This document shows positions 55,028 through 64,000 of a DNA stretch of 64,000 nucleotides, in pieces. Location of the stretch: the NCBI GenBank assembly GCA_021779835.1, contig JAJXZX010000007.1, forward strand, positions 1 to 64,000. The letters are read 5' to 3'. The notes below the pieces were generated by a model. It did not search any database. It worked only from the letters and a program-made list of their open reading frames with translations, and had not been told where the DNA came from. How positions within the stretch are numbered: position 1 is the first letter of the stretch; the number at the start of each line of letters is the position of its first letter. Position numbers and translations under genes: made by a program. The stretch comes from Pseudomonadota bacterium (GTDB lineage Bacteria > Pseudomonadota > Alphaproteobacteria > Rhodobacterales > Rhodobacteraceae).

Positions 55028-55069
55028 AAGCGTGACCCAGTCCACGATCAACCATTGGGAGGATTTTCC

Positions 55070-56392
55070 ATGATCAAGAAGATTATGGTTGCTGGCTTGC
55101 TTGTTAGCACGTCAATGACCGCAGCGAACGCGCGCACGACAATCACATGGTGGCACGCCATGGGCGGCAATCTTGGCGCCAAACTTGAACAGATTGTTGC
55201 TGACTATAACAAAAGCCAGGACCTCTACACGGTGGTCCCCACCTACAAAGGCTCCTATCCCGAAACGATGACCGCCGCGATCGCCGCGTTCCGCGCGAAC
55301 CAGCAGCCCGACATCGTGCAGGTGTTCGAGGTTGGCACCGGCACCATGATGGCGGCCAAGGGTGCGGTCTATCCGATCTACCAATTGATGAAAGACATGG
55401 GCGAACCCTTTGACCCCAAAGGGTTCCTGCCCGCCGTCGTGGGCTACTACACCGACACCGATGGCAACATGCTGTCAATGCCGTTCAACTCGTCCACGCC
55501 GATCATGTACTACAACAAGGACGAGTTCAAAAAGGCCGGGCTCGACCCCAACGTTCCGCCAAAAACCTGGGACGATGTGGTCACCGACAGCAAAAAGTTG
55601 ATGGATTCGGGGGCTGCGAAATGTGGCTTTACCTCGGGCTGGATCAGCTGGGTGCAACTCGAGAACCTGTCGGCTTGGCACAATCAACCGATTGGCACCA
55701 AGGAAAACGGCTTTGGCGGGCTGGATGCGCGCCTGACGCTGAACGGTCCGGTTCAGGTGCGCCATTGGGATAACCTGGCCAAGTGGCAAAAGTCTGGCGT
55801 GTTCCAGTATGGCGGCCCGGTGGGCGGCAACGACGCTCCACCGAAGTTCTACTCGGGTGAATGCGCGATCTACATGAACTCTTCGGCAAGCCTTGCCGAC
55901 GTTGTGGCCAACACCAAGGGTAAATTCGAAGTCGGCTATGGCATGTTGCCCTACTACTCCGATGTGAAGGGCGCCCCGCAGAACACCATCATCGGCGGCG
56001 CGACGCTGTGGGTTCTGCAAGGCCACCCGAAAGAGGAATACAAGGGCGTCGCGAACTTCCTGACCTACCTGTCCTCGCCCGCTGTGCAGGCCGATTGGCA
56101 CCAATTCTCGGGCTATCTGCCGATTACGAAGGCCGCCTATGATCTGGGCATCAAACAGGGCTATTACGCCAAGAACCCCGGCACTGATGTTGGCATCAAA
56201 GAGATCACGCTGAACCCGCCGACCCCGAATTCCAAGGGCCTCCGCTTTGGCAACTACGTTCAGGTGCGCGACATCATCGACCAAGAGTTCCAAAAGCTTC
56301 TGGCCGGTTCGGAAACCGCGCAGCAGGCACTCGACAACGTCGACAGCCGTGGCAACGAACTGATCGGCCAGTTCGAAGCCGCCAACAAATAA
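55070..56392 (+). CDS. ugpB: sn-Glycerol-3-phosphate ABC transporter substrate-binding protein
   Basis: 440 residues from the ATG at 55070 with GGGAGG seven bases upstream. Signal peptide of about 22 residues (MIKKIMVAGLLVSTSMTAANA). The mature start TTITWWHAMGGNLGAKLEQIV and segments QQPDIVQVFEVGTGTMMAAKG, CGFTSGWISWVQLENLSAWH and GGATLWVLQGHP follow UgpB. It captures glycerol 3-phosphate or its diesters in the periplasm. First gene of ugpBAEC. Confidence 0.95.
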   Translation: MIKKIMVAGLLVSTSMTAANARTTITWWHAMGGNLGAKLEQIVADYNKSQDLYTVVPTYKGSYPETMTAAIAAFRANQQPDIVQVFEVGTGTMMAAKGAVYPIYQLMKDMGEPFDPKGFLPAVVGYYTDTDGNMLSMPFNSSTPIMYYNKDEFKKAGLDPNVPPKTWDDVVTDSKKLMDSGAAKCGFTSGWISWVQLENLSAWHNQPIGTKENGFGGLDARLTLNGPVQVRHWDNLAKWQKSGVFQYGGPVGGNDAPPKFYSGECAIYMNSSASLADVVANTKGKFEVGYGMLPYYSDVKGAPQNTIIGGATLWVLQGHPKEEYKGVANFLTYLSSPAVQADWHQFSGYLPITKAAYDLGIKQGYYAKNPGTDVGIKEITLNPPTPNSKGLRFGNYVQVRDIIDQEFQKLLAGSETAQQALDNVDSRGNELIGQFEAANK

Positions 56393-56454
56393 CGTGACAA
56401 ATCTGCGCGCCTGCCGGACCATCGGCGGGCGCGCATCCTTTGGGGGAACTGGAT

Positions 56455-57339
56455 ATGAGCGACAACCGCACCGTCTTCGGGGCAAAGCTGCTGCCCTATT
56501 TCCTGCTATTCCCCCAACTTGCTGTAACGGCGATCTTTTTCCTTTGGCCCGCGGGTCAGGCGGTCTGGCAATCCTTCCTTCGGCAGGATGCTTTCGGGCT
56601 TAAGACCTTGTTCGTCGGTCTGGCCAACTACCGCGCGCTGTTCCAGGACCCCGATTACCTGAACTCGCTGCAAGTTACCTTGGTGTTTGCCATCTCGGTG
56701 ACCGTCCTTTCGCTGGGGGTCGCGCTGATCCTTGCGCTGGCGGTGGACCGCATGATCCGCAGCGCAACGGTTTACACCACGCTGCTGGTCTGGCCCTATG
56801 CGGTCGCCCCTGCCATCGCCGGGATCATGTGGTGGTTCATGTTCAACCCGTCGATCGGCCTGTTTCCCTATATGCTCGCGATGGTCGGCTATCACTGGGA
56901 CCATTCGCTGAAAGCAGGCGATGCGATGATCCTGGTGGTGATTGCCGCCGCGTGGAAGCAGATCAGCTATAACTTCCTGTTCTTCGTCGCGGGCCTGCAA
57001 GCCATCCCCGCCAGCTTGCGCGAGGCGGCAGCCATCGACGGCGCGGGGCCGGTCAAGCGGTTCTGGTCGATCACGCTGCCCATGCTGTCGCCCACCACGT
57101 TTTTCCTGATGGTCGTCAATGTCGTCTATGCCATGTTCGACACCTTCGCCGTGATCCACGCCACCACCCAAGGCGGCCCGGCGCAAGCGACCGATATCCT
57201 TGTTTACAAGGTGTATGATGACGGTTTCATCGGCCACAACCTCGGCTCTTCCGCCGCGCAGTCGGTGGTGCTGATGGCCATCGTGATCGTGCTTACCGTC
57301 GCCCAGTTCCGCTGGGTCGAACGCCGCGTGCAGTATTGA
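56455..57339 (+). CDS. ugpA: sn-Glycerol-3-phosphate ABC transporter permease
   Basis: 294 residues from the ATG at 56455. About six membrane helices and the EAA loop [27 protein letters not shown] sequence near residue 190. MalF-type inner membrane subunit that pairs with UgpE. It lies 62 bp after ugpB and 9 bp before ugpE. Confidence 0.94.
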   Translation: MSDNRTVFGAKLLPYFLLFPQLAVTAIFFLWPAGQAVWQSFLRQDAFGLKTLFVGLANYRALFQDPDYLNSLQVTLVFAISVTVLSLGVALILALAVDRMIRSATVYTTLLVWPYAVAPAIAGIMWWFMFNPSIGLFPYMLAMVGYHWDHSLKAGDAMILVVIAAAWKQISYNFLFFVAGLQAIPASLREAAAIDGAGPVKRFWSITLPMLSPTTFFLMVVNVVYAMFDTFAVIHATTQGGPAQATDILVYKVYDDGFIGHNLGSSAAQSVVLMAIVIVLTVAQFRWVERRVQY

Positions 57340-57348
57340 GAGGCTGAC

Positions 57349-58197
57349 ATGGTCGAAAACCGCCCTTGGCTCAACATCCTCGCCCATGCCGTGCTGATCG
57401 CGGGCGTGTTGGTGGTGGCGTTCCCCGTTTACATCGCTTTCATCGCCTCGACGCATGGTCCAAACGACTTCATGTCGGGTCTGATTCCGCTTTGGCCCGG
57501 CTCGCATATGGTCGCGAATTACTCGACCATCCTGTCCACCGGCATCTCCACCTCGGGTGCGCCGCCGATGAAGCTGATGCTGTGGAACAGCTTTGTGATG
57601 GCGATGATGATCGCTGTCGGCAAGATCGCCATCTCGATCCTGTCGGCCTTCGCCATCGTCTATTTCCGCTTTCCCGGCCGGATGATTGCCTTCTGGATGA
57701 TTTTCATCACGCTGATGCTGCCGGTCGAGGTGCGGATTTTCCCGACCTTCAAGGTGGTGGCCGATCTCGGCATGCTGAACTCTTACGCGGGCCTCTCGAT
57801 CCCGCTGATCGCCTCGGCCACCGCGACCTTCCTGTTCCGGCAAGTCTTTATGACGATCCCGACCGAACTGATGGAGGCGGCGCGGATCGACGGCGCGGGC
57901 CCGATGAAGTTCTTCCGCGACATCCTGATCCCGCTCAGCCGCACCAACATGGCCGCGTTGTTCGTGATCCTGTTCATCTACGGCTGGAACCAATACCTCT
58001 GGCCGCTGCTGGTCACCACGGATTCCAGCTATCAAACCGTCGTCACTGGCATCAAGCGCATGGCCGACGTGGCCGACGCGGAACCCCAGTGGAATTTCGT
58101 GATGACCGCCGTGGTGTTGGCCATGCTGCCCCCGGTGGCGGTCGTAATTTTCATGCAACGGCTCTTCGTCAAGGGCCTCGTCGAGACGGAGAAGTGA
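57349..58197 (+). CDS. ugpE: sn-Glycerol-3-phosphate ABC transporter permease
   Basis: 282 residues, MalG-type permease with about six helices. The coupling loop reads TELMEAARIDGAGPMKFF near residue 180, and the C-terminus ends QRLFVKGLVETEK as in UgpE. Its TGA is directly followed by the ugpC ATG. Confidence 0.94.
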   Translation: MVENRPWLNILAHAVLIAGVLVVAFPVYIAFIASTHGPNDFMSGLIPLWPGSHMVANYSTILSTGISTSGAPPMKLMLWNSFVMAMMIAVGKIAISILSAFAIVYFRFPGRMIAFWMIFITLMLPVEVRIFPTFKVVADLGMLNSYAGLSIPLIASATATFLFRQVFMTIPTELMEAARIDGAGPMKFFRDILIPLSRTNMAALFVILFIYGWNQYLWPLLVTTDSSYQTVVTGIKRMADVADAEPQWNFVMTAVVLAMLPPVAVVIFMQRLFVKGLVETEK

Positions 58198-59250
58198 ATG
58201 GCCGCGATCACGCTTGAGCGCGTCGGGAAGACCTATCTGGGTGGGGTGACGGCAGTTCACTCCATTGACCTTGCCATCAAGGATGGCGAGTTTCTGGTGC
58301 TGGTCGGGCCGTCTGGCTGCGGCAAATCCACCCTTCTGCGCATGGTCGCGGGGCTAGAGACGATCACCTCTGGCACCGTCAAGATCGGCGAGCGTGTGGT
58401 GAACACGATCGAGCCCGCCGACCGCGACATCGCGATGGTGTTCCAGAACTACGCGCTTTATCCCCATATGACGGTGCGCCAAAACCTGGCCTATGGGTTG
58501 AAAAATCGTGGCATGTCGAAGCCGGTGATCGAGGCGCGGGTGGCCGAGGCGGCAGCGATCCTTGAGATCGGCGGTTTCCTAGACCGCAAGCCCAAGGCGC
58601 TATCCGGGGGGCAGCGCCAGCGCGTTGCGATGGGCCGCGCCATCGTGCGCGAACCGGCGGTATTCCTGTTCGATGAGCCGCTGTCGAACCTCGACGCCAA
58701 GCTACGCCTGCAAATGCGCGGCGAAATCAAGCAGTTGCACGCAAGACTGAAAACCACCTCGATCTACGTCACCCACGACCAGTTAGAGGCGATGACGCTG
58801 GCCGACCGGCTTGTCGTGCTGAACGGCGGCCGCATCGAGCAGATCGGCACGCCGCTTGACGTCTACCGCCGCCCCGCCTCGACCTTCGTGGCGGCCTTCA
58901 TCGGCTCGCCCGCGATGAACCTGCTGAAGGCAGAGGGCGATGGCGGTGCAATCCGCATCGGCCCGGCACGCATCTCCGCCGCAACTGGCGCACCCAGTGG
59001 CCCGCTGACCCTTGGCGTGCGCCCGGAAGACATGCACCTTGTGCGCCCCGGAACCGAAGGCGCGTTCGAGGTGATCGTGTCCTATGTCGAGGAACTCGGC
59101 GCGCAGCGTCTGGTGCATGGCCATGTCGACGGCCAGCCGCTGGTCTGCACCCTGCCGCCGAATACCGAGATTGGCTCCGTGGTCACGCTGAAGGCCGAAC
59201 CAGAGGCGTTGCACCTGTTCGACCGCGCCAGTGGCAAGCGGTTGGACTAA
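58198..59250 (+). CDS. ugpC: sn-Glycerol-3-phosphate ABC transporter ATP-binding protein
   Basis: 350 residues. Walker [14 protein letters not shown], signature [15 protein letters not shown], Walker [17 protein letters not shown]-loop [17 protein letters not shown]-terminal regulatory (MalK/OB) domain starts around residue 240 ([14 protein letters not shown]). It powers the UgpBAE importer. It converges with xseA, only 9 bp apart, and no terminator hairpin is seen there. Confidence 0.95.
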   Translation: MAAITLERVGKTYLGGVTAVHSIDLAIKDGEFLVLVGPSGCGKSTLLRMVAGLETITSGTVKIGERVVNTIEPADRDIAMVFQNYALYPHMTVRQNLAYGLKNRGMSKPVIEARVAEAAAILEIGGFLDRKPKALSGGQRQRVAMGRAIVREPAVFLFDEPLSNLDAKLRLQMRGEIKQLHARLKTTSIYVTHDQLEAMTLADRLVVLNGGRIEQIGTPLDVYRRPASTFVAAFIGSPAMNLLKAEGDGGAIRIGPARISAATGAPSGPLTLGVRPEDMHLVRPGTEGAFEVIVSYVEELGAQRLVHGHVDGQPLVCTLPPNTEIGSVVTLKAEPEALHLFDRASGKRLD

Positions 59251-59259
59251 GCCCCCACG

Positions 59260-60804
59260 CTAGAACAAGCTGCCCTGCGTCGGCGGGGCAGCATCCCCCT
59301 TGCCCTTGCGCGGTTGGCGGGCGCCCAGCACCAGACGGCCATCGTGAAACTCGATCTCCAGAACTGTCGCCGCCTCTGCCTCGGTCTTGGAGGTGACAAC
59401 GCGATCGTCGCCCCGCACCACCGCAAAGCCACGCTTCAGCGTCTCGGCATAGCCCAGCGTCAGGCGCATCCGCTCCAGCGCGTCCAGTCGCCGCCGCCAG
59501 CCATCGGTTTGCGCGCCACCGGCCATGGCAAACCGACGCAAAACCCCATCCAGTTCTGCGCGCTTGCGTTGCGCATCGCGCGCCAACGTCCCCGGTTGCA
59601 GCCGAGCGGCCACCCCGCTCAGCGCCCGCCGCCGCTCTGCCGTTTGCCGCGACAGGCCGGGACCAAGCCGCGACGCCCGATCGCCAAGCCGCTCGCGCAG
59701 GCGCGCCACCATATCGCCCAACACGCGCGGGCGAATATGCGCCGCAATCGAGTTGAACGCCGCCCGCTTGGCGCTCGTCGCGGTTCGCAGCGCGTTCGGC
59801 AGCCGTTCGGCCAGCAGATCCAGCCGTTGCCCCGCCTGATCGGTCAGCGTCTCTGGCCGCGGCAATGCGCGCGCCAGATCGCGCAACCGTTGCCCGCGCT
59901 GCCCCAGCCCCTGCGTCAGCGCCCGGCTTAGCCGCGCCGCCTGCGCGTCCAGCGTCGCCATCAGCTCCATCCGCACCGGCACCGCCAGCTCCGCCGCCGC
60001 CGTCGGCGTGGGCGCGCGAAGGTCGGCCGCATAGTCGATCAGCGTGGTATCCGTCTCGTGCCCCACAGCCGAGATCAGTGGGATCTGTGACGCCGCCGCC
60101 GCGCGCACCACCACCTCTTCGTTGAAGCCCCACAGATCCTCCATCGAGCCGCCACCGCGCGCCACGATCAAAAGATCGGGCCGCGGGATCGGCCCGCCGG
60201 GTTGGATCGCATTGAACCCGGCAATCGCCGCCGCCACTTCGGACGCGCATCTCTCGCCTTGCACAGCAACCGGCCAGATCAGCACATGAGTGGGAAAACG
60301 GTCACGCAGACGATGCAAAATATCCCGGATCACCGCGCCAGAGGGCGAGGTCACAACGCCAATCACGCCGGGCAAATAGGGAATGGGCTTCTTGCGCGCG
60401 GAGTCAAACAGCCCTTCTGCCGTCAGCGCCGCCTTGCGCTTTTCCAGCATCACCATCAGCGCGCCTGCCCCCGCAGGCTCGATCTGATCGACGATCAGCT
60501 GATACTTCGACTGCCCCGGAAAGGTGGTCAGCCGCCCGGTGGCGATAACCTCGATCCCCTCTTCGGGCTGAATCGACAGCCGCGCCGCCTGCCCCTTCCA
60601 GCTGATCGCGGCAATCACCGAGCGGTCATCCTTCAGGTCGAAATAGAGATGCCCCGAGGCTGGCCGCGACACCCGCCCAATCTCGCCGCGCACCCGCACA
60701 TGTGCGAACTCTCCCTCGATCACCCGCTTAACCGCGCCAGACAGCTCTGACACGGTGAATTCCGGTGCATTACCCGGACTGGGCTCTTCGAAGAGGTCGG
60801 ACAT
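59260..60804 (-). CDS. xseA: Exodeoxyribonuclease VII large subunit
   Basis: 514 residues from the ATG at 60804. N-terminal OB-fold (FTVSELSGAVKRVIEGEF, SRPASGHLYFDLKDD), catalytic core with GVVTSPSGAVIRDILHRLRDR, IVARGGGSMEDLWGFNEE and SAVGHETDTTLIDYAADLRAPTP-type motifs, and a long helical C-terminal region. With XseB it degrades single-stranded DNA into oligonucleotides. It is divergent from purD with a 72-bp gap. Confidence 0.97.
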   Translation of the reverse strand: MSDLFEEPSPGNAPEFTVSELSGAVKRVIEGEFAHVRVRGEIGRVSRPASGHLYFDLKDDRSVIAAISWKGQAARLSIQPEEGIEVIATGRLTTFPGQSKYQLIVDQIEPAGAGALMVMLEKRKAALTAEGLFDSARKKPIPYLPGVIGVVTSPSGAVIRDILHRLRDRFPTHVLIWPVAVQGERCASEVAAAIAGFNAIQPGGPIPRPDLLIVARGGGSMEDLWGFNEEVVVRAAAASQIPLISAVGHETDTTLIDYAADLRAPTPTAAAELAVPVRMELMATLDAQAARLSRALTQGLGQRGQRLRDLARALPRPETLTDQAGQRLDLLAERLPNALRTATSAKRAAFNSIAAHIRPRVLGDMVARLRERLGDRASRLGPGLSRQTAERRRALSGVAARLQPGTLARDAQRKRAELDGVLRRFAMAGGAQTDGWRRRLDALERMRLTLGYAETLKRGFAVVRGDDRVVTSKTEAEAATVLEIEFHDGRLVLGARQPRKGKGDAAPPTQGSLF

Positions 60805-60876
60805 GAGGCCTCGCTTGTGATCCGCGCGCGCCCACCTTAGAACGCAGCGCAACCGAGGGAAAGACGGGAGCGTGCG

Positions 60877-62139
60877 ATGAACATTCTGGTGCTGGGCAGC
60901 GGCGGGCGGGAACATAGCCTCGCTTGGGCGATCAAGCAGAACCCGAAATGCGACCGTCTGATCGTGGCACCGGGCAATGCAGGCATCGCCATGCTGGCGG
61001 AATGCGCCGACATCGACATCCTTGACGGTGCGGCGGTGGTGGGTTTTGCCGAGGAAAACGCCATCGACTTCGTGGTGATCGGGCCAGAGGCCCCGCTGGC
61101 CGCAGGCGTCGCAGATGCGTTGCGCGCCGCGGGCATCCTGACCTTCGGCCCATCTGCTGCGGCGGCAAAGCTGGAAGCCTCAAAGGCCTTCACCAAGGAA
61201 ATCTGTGACGCCTGTGGCGCACCAACCGCCGCATGGGCGCGCTTTACTGACGCCGCCCCGGCGCTTGACTACGTGCGCAAAATGGGTGCGCCGATTGTGG
61301 TCAAGGCCGATGGCCTTGCTGCTGGCAAAGGCGTCGTGGTCGCGATGACACTGGCCGAGGCAGAGGCCGCAATCAGCGACATGTTCGGCGGTAGCCTGGG
61401 GGCTGCGGGCACCGAGGTGGTGATCGAGGAATTCATGGCGGGCGAAGAGGCCAGCTTTTTCGTCCTTTGCGACGGCGCGTCCGTCCTGCCGGTCGGCACC
61501 GCGCAGGACCACAAGCGGGTAGGCGACGGCGACACTGGCCCAAACACCGGCGGCATGGGCGCCTATTCCCCGGCGCCGGTGCTGACCGACGCCATCGTCG
61601 AACAGGTGCTGGCCGAAATTGTGCGCCCCACGGTGGCCGAGATGGCCCGACGGGGCGCGCCGTATCAGGGCGTGCTTTACGTCGGCCTGATGATCGAGCA
61701 CGGCCACGCGCGGCTGGTGGAATACAACGTCCGCTTTGGTGACCCGGAATGTCAGGTGCTGATGATGCGGCTTGGCGCGCAGGCGCTTGATCTGCTGCAA
61801 GCCTGCGCCGAGGGGCGGCTGGCGGGGGCGCGGGTGAACTGGGCAGAGGATCACGCGCTAAGCGTGGTGATGGCGGCCAAGGGCTATCCGGGGGGCTATG
61901 CCAAGGGCTCGGTGATCGGCGGGCTGGACGCGCTGCCGGAGGATAGTTTCAATATGGTTTTCCATGCCGGAACCGCCGCGCGAGAGGGGCAGATCGTGGC
62001 CAATGGCGGGCGGGTTTTGAACGTCACCACCCGCGGCGCAAGTTTGGCCGAGGCACGGACGCGGGCCTATGCGATGGTGGATGCGATTGACTGGCCCGAG
62101 GGGTTTTGTCGGCGGGATATCGGCTGGCGGGCGCTGTGA
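60877..62139 (+). CDS. purD: Phosphoribosylamine-glycine ligase
   Basis: 420 residues. ATP-grasp enzyme of purine synthesis that joins phosphoribosylamine and glycine. Motifs include MNILVLGSGGREHSLAW at the N-terminus, VIGPEAPLAAGVADALR, VVKADGLAAGKGVVV, AQDHKRVGDGDTGPNTGG and EYNVRFGDPECQ. Length and motif order are normal. No other pur gene except purU (folate one-carbon supply) is near. Confidence 0.97.
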   Translation: MNILVLGSGGREHSLAWAIKQNPKCDRLIVAPGNAGIAMLAECADIDILDGAAVVGFAEENAIDFVVIGPEAPLAAGVADALRAAGILTFGPSAAAAKLEASKAFTKEICDACGAPTAAWARFTDAAPALDYVRKMGAPIVVKADGLAAGKGVVVAMTLAEAEAAISDMFGGSLGAAGTEVVIEEFMAGEEASFFVLCDGASVLPVGTAQDHKRVGDGDTGPNTGGMGAYSPAPVLTDAIVEQVLAEIVRPTVAEMARRGAPYQGVLYVGLMIEHGHARLVEYNVRFGDPECQVLMMRLGAQALDLLQACAEGRLAGARVNWAEDHALSVVMAAKGYPGGYAKGSVIGGLDALPEDSFNMVFHAGTAAREGQIVANGGRVLNVTTRGASLAEARTRAYAMVDAIDWPEGFCRRDIGWRAL

Positions 62140-62166
62140 ACCGGGCGTTACCCTGTGTAACACCTA

Positions 62167-62196
62167 GTTATATCATTGATATATAACGGTTATATG
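62167..62196. repeat. AT-rich inverted and direct repeat
   Basis: GTTATAT (62167-62173) is inverted as ATATAAC (62181-62187) and repeated directly at 62190-62196, about two helical turns from the first copy. It follows purD by 28 bp. Confidence 0.45.
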
Positions 62197-62350
62197 CATT
62201 ATTAACCAAATTTTAATGCGTTCCGATCCGGGAGTGAGGTTGGAAGCAGTCCGCCGCCGAGCGCCAAGAACTATGGGTAAAGCCGCTTTGCGGGACGAAG
62301 GGGATGACTTGCATAAGCGGGGAGCGTGGTCGTGAATTGCGCCTTGCCCC

Positions 62351-62483
62351 GGCCCGATCCTTGCGGATCAGGCCTTCTGCGCTGACGATGCTCCACCGGA
62401 GCCTCGTCCGGGTCGCGCCTTGCCCCGGCCCTCGGCATGGCCTCGGGCGTTCGGCGCTCAAATCGCTCCACTGGAGCGATTTG
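62351..62483. repeat. Array of three palindromes (REP/BIME-like)
   Basis: Three inverted repeats in 133 bp. First: GGCCCGATCC-TTGC-GGATCAGGCC (62351-62374, one mismatch). Second: GACGATGCTCC-ACC-GGAGCCTCGTC (62384-62408, one mismatch). Third: CAAATCGCTCCA-C-TGGAGCGATTTG (62459-62483, perfect 12-bp arms). GCGCCTTGCCCCGGCCC precedes the first and follows the second, and CGGGTCGCGCC follows the second and third. Confidence 0.65.
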
Positions 62484-62507
62484 CCCCTGCTTTCGCCGGG
62501 TCGCGCC

Positions 62508-63392
62508 TCACCCCATCCGCTCACTTGCATAGCTGCCGGGACTGGCGGGGAAAACCACCGTCTTGTTGCCGTTGATGAACACCCGGTGGTGAATATGCGC
62601 GTGGATTGCCCGGCTTAGCACCGCCGCCTCGACGTCGCGGCCAAGGCTGACGTAATCCTCGCCGCTTTGGGCATGGGTGATCCGCACCGTATCCTGTTCG
62701 ATGATCGGGCCCTCGTCCAGATCAGCGGTCACATAATGCGCCGTGGCGCCGATCAGTTTGACGCCGCGCGTATAGGCCTGCTTGTAGGGGTTCGCGCCCT
62801 TGAAAGATGGCAGGAAAGAGTGGTGAATGTTGATCACCCGGCCCGACATCTTGGTGCAAAGCGCATCCGACAGGACCTGCATATAGCGCGCCAGCACGAC
62901 GAGTTCGGCGCCCGAATCCTCAACCAGCGCCAGCAAGCGCGCCTCGGCGTCGGCCTTGTTCTCTTTCGTGACCTTGATGAGGTGGAACGGCAGGTCGTGG
63001 TTCACCACCACCTTTTGATAGGTCAGGTGGTTTGACACTACCGCGACAATATCAATCGGCAGTGCGCCGATGCGCCAGCGATACAGCAGGTCGTTCAGGC
63101 AGTGGCCGAAGTTCGAAACCATCAGCACCACCTTCACCCGGTGGCTCGCGTCGTGAATCGCCCAATCCATGCCGAAGGCCGTGCCAATCGGGCCGAAGGC
63201 CTCGATCAACTGCTCCAGCGTCGCGCCGGTCTCGCTGGCAAAGGTGGTGCGGGTAAAGAAGTTGCCGGTCTCCTGATCATCGAACTGCGCCGAGTCGGTG
63301 ATGTTGCAGCCGTGGTCATTCAGAAACCCGGAAATCGCAGCGACAATGCCGCGGCGCGAGGGGCAGGTGACGGTCATTACGAAGGCGGTCAT
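62508..63392 (-). CDS. purU: Formyltetrahydrofolate deformylase
   Basis: 294 residues. N-terminal ACT-type domain (VMTVTCPSRRGIVAAISGFL), then the formyltransferase-fold catalytic domain with the Asn-His-Asp set in NIHHSFLPSFKGANPYKQA, GATAHYVTADLDEGPII. It hydrolyses 10-formyl-THF to formate and THF, balancing one-carbon pools and feeding PurT. It ends next to the palindrome array and is transcribed toward purD. Confidence 0.95.
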   Translation of the reverse strand: MTAFVMTVTCPSRRGIVAAISGFLNDHGCNITDSAQFDDQETGNFFTRTTFASETGATLEQLIEAFGPIGTAFGMDWAIHDASHRVKVVLMVSNFGHCLNDLLYRWRIGALPIDIVAVVSNHLTYQKVVVNHDLPFHLIKVTKENKADAEARLLALVEDSGAELVVLARYMQVLSDALCTKMSGRVINIHHSFLPSFKGANPYKQAYTRGVKLIGATAHYVTADLDEGPIIEQDTVRITHAQSGEDYVSLGRDVEAAVLSRAIHAHIHHRVFINGNKTVVFPASPGSYASERMG

Positions 63393-63550
63393 GGCAGATC
63401 CTTTGGAGGGCGCGCGAAGGCGTGTCGGTCAGCCATGGTTTGACGATGCCACGGCCCGGCTGCCAATCCCGAACCGACTGCAAAACCGCAAAAGACGACG
63501 CTGTCCCGTGCCGGGGCGCGGCACAGGTTTCCGATAGGCGGCGGCGTGCC

Positions 63551-64000
<450 letters not shown>

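Larger units (their letters stand above)
62140..62507. other. Intergenic region between purD and purU, rich in inverted repeats
   Basis: 368 bp between convergent genes and without a credible gene. The first 80 bp are strikingly AT-rich with the GTTATAT repeats. The rest carries at least three strong inverted repeats and repeated GCGCCTTGCCCCGGCCC blocks. These are listed separately. Confidence 0.6.

Noticed and set aside
56506..58260. 584-codon minus-strand frame opposite ugpA-ugpE
   Set aside because: Highly charged His/Asp/Arg-rich peptide from the complementary strand of membrane-protein codons. The ugp genes explain the region.
62351..62483. CRISPR array
   Set aside because: The units are palindromes of different sequence with no regular repeat-spacer periodicity, and no cas gene is in the window.
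62304..62618. 104-codon plus-strand frame between purD and purU
   Set aside because: It lies over the palindrome array and the end of purU. Repeats rather than coding constraint account for the open frame.
63508..63524. GTGCCG/CGGCAC hairpin as terminator of the ferredoxin gene
   Set aside because: The stem is only 6 bp and on the minus strand it is not followed by a U-rich stretch.

Overview
The window reads as a chromosomal segment of a GC-rich alphaproteobacterium of the order Rhodobacterales (family Rhodobacteraceae). The evidence is an RpoE/ChrR singlet-oxygen sigma/anti-sigma pair facing a lipid-modification operon, a SqrR-like persulfide sensor, an SSF-histidine kinase, a PccR/ScfR-type regulator, two RutR-like regulators, NDUFA12, a DUF2155 protein, Ugp transport genes and tandem 4-bp ATGA overlaps throughout. 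No genus can be fixed from the sequence alone. There is no phage, IS element or CRISPR array, and only one RNA gene (tRNA-Arg-TCT).

Layout. 1-1417: edge of a C-P lyase operon (phnG, partial phnH, leftward) divergent from its repressor gene phnF, with an inverted-repeat operator between. 1432-3528: YdeI-like protein, flavin reductase and an orphan SqrR-like ArsR regulator. 3553-10161: a three-gene leftward operon (transglutaminase; ATP-grasp fused to alpha-E; giant transglutaminase-DUF2126) that looks like an uncharacterised amide/peptide-bond forming system. 10504-15656: tRNA-Arg, a PDZ serine protease, a RibD/DHFR-like reductase, a crotonase and gamma-glutamyltransferase. 15662-21539: a five-gene lipid operon and the rpoE-chrR operon, driven from back-to-back TGATCC promoters. 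21614-27376: an orphan FliM/FliN-like protein, then response regulator, small membrane protein and SSF-histidine kinase in one operon, then an XRE/DUF2083 regulator.

27561-40430 is a complete reductive pyrimidine catabolism locus. It contains an ABC importer (SBP, two permeases, ATPase), dihydropyrimidinase, ureidopropionase, beta-alanine aminotransferase, dihydropyrimidine dehydrogenase PreAT, and two RutR-like TetR regulators, each with a RutR-type palindrome (TGACC-N4-GGTCA) in its divergent promoter region. Uracil or thymine would be imported, reduced, ring-opened, decarbamoylated and transaminated.

40635-46791 holds housekeeping genes: accB-accC-aat rightward, and leftward DUF2155, MlaD-like, NDUFA12, clpX and clpP. 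46994-52092: an ALDH7-type aldehyde dehydrogenase, an amidase, quinone oxidoreductase and an aldo/keto reductase. 52870-54849: a DedA-PAP2-LssY fusion with a degenerate PAP2 site. 55010-59250: ugpBAEC with a possible Pho box. 59260-63874: xseA, purD, purU and a 2Fe-2S ferredoxin. Several intergenic gaps carry dispersed palindromic repeats (27464-27543, 32717-32758, 34801-34828, 52251-52278, 52752-52774, 62351-62510) that no gene explains.
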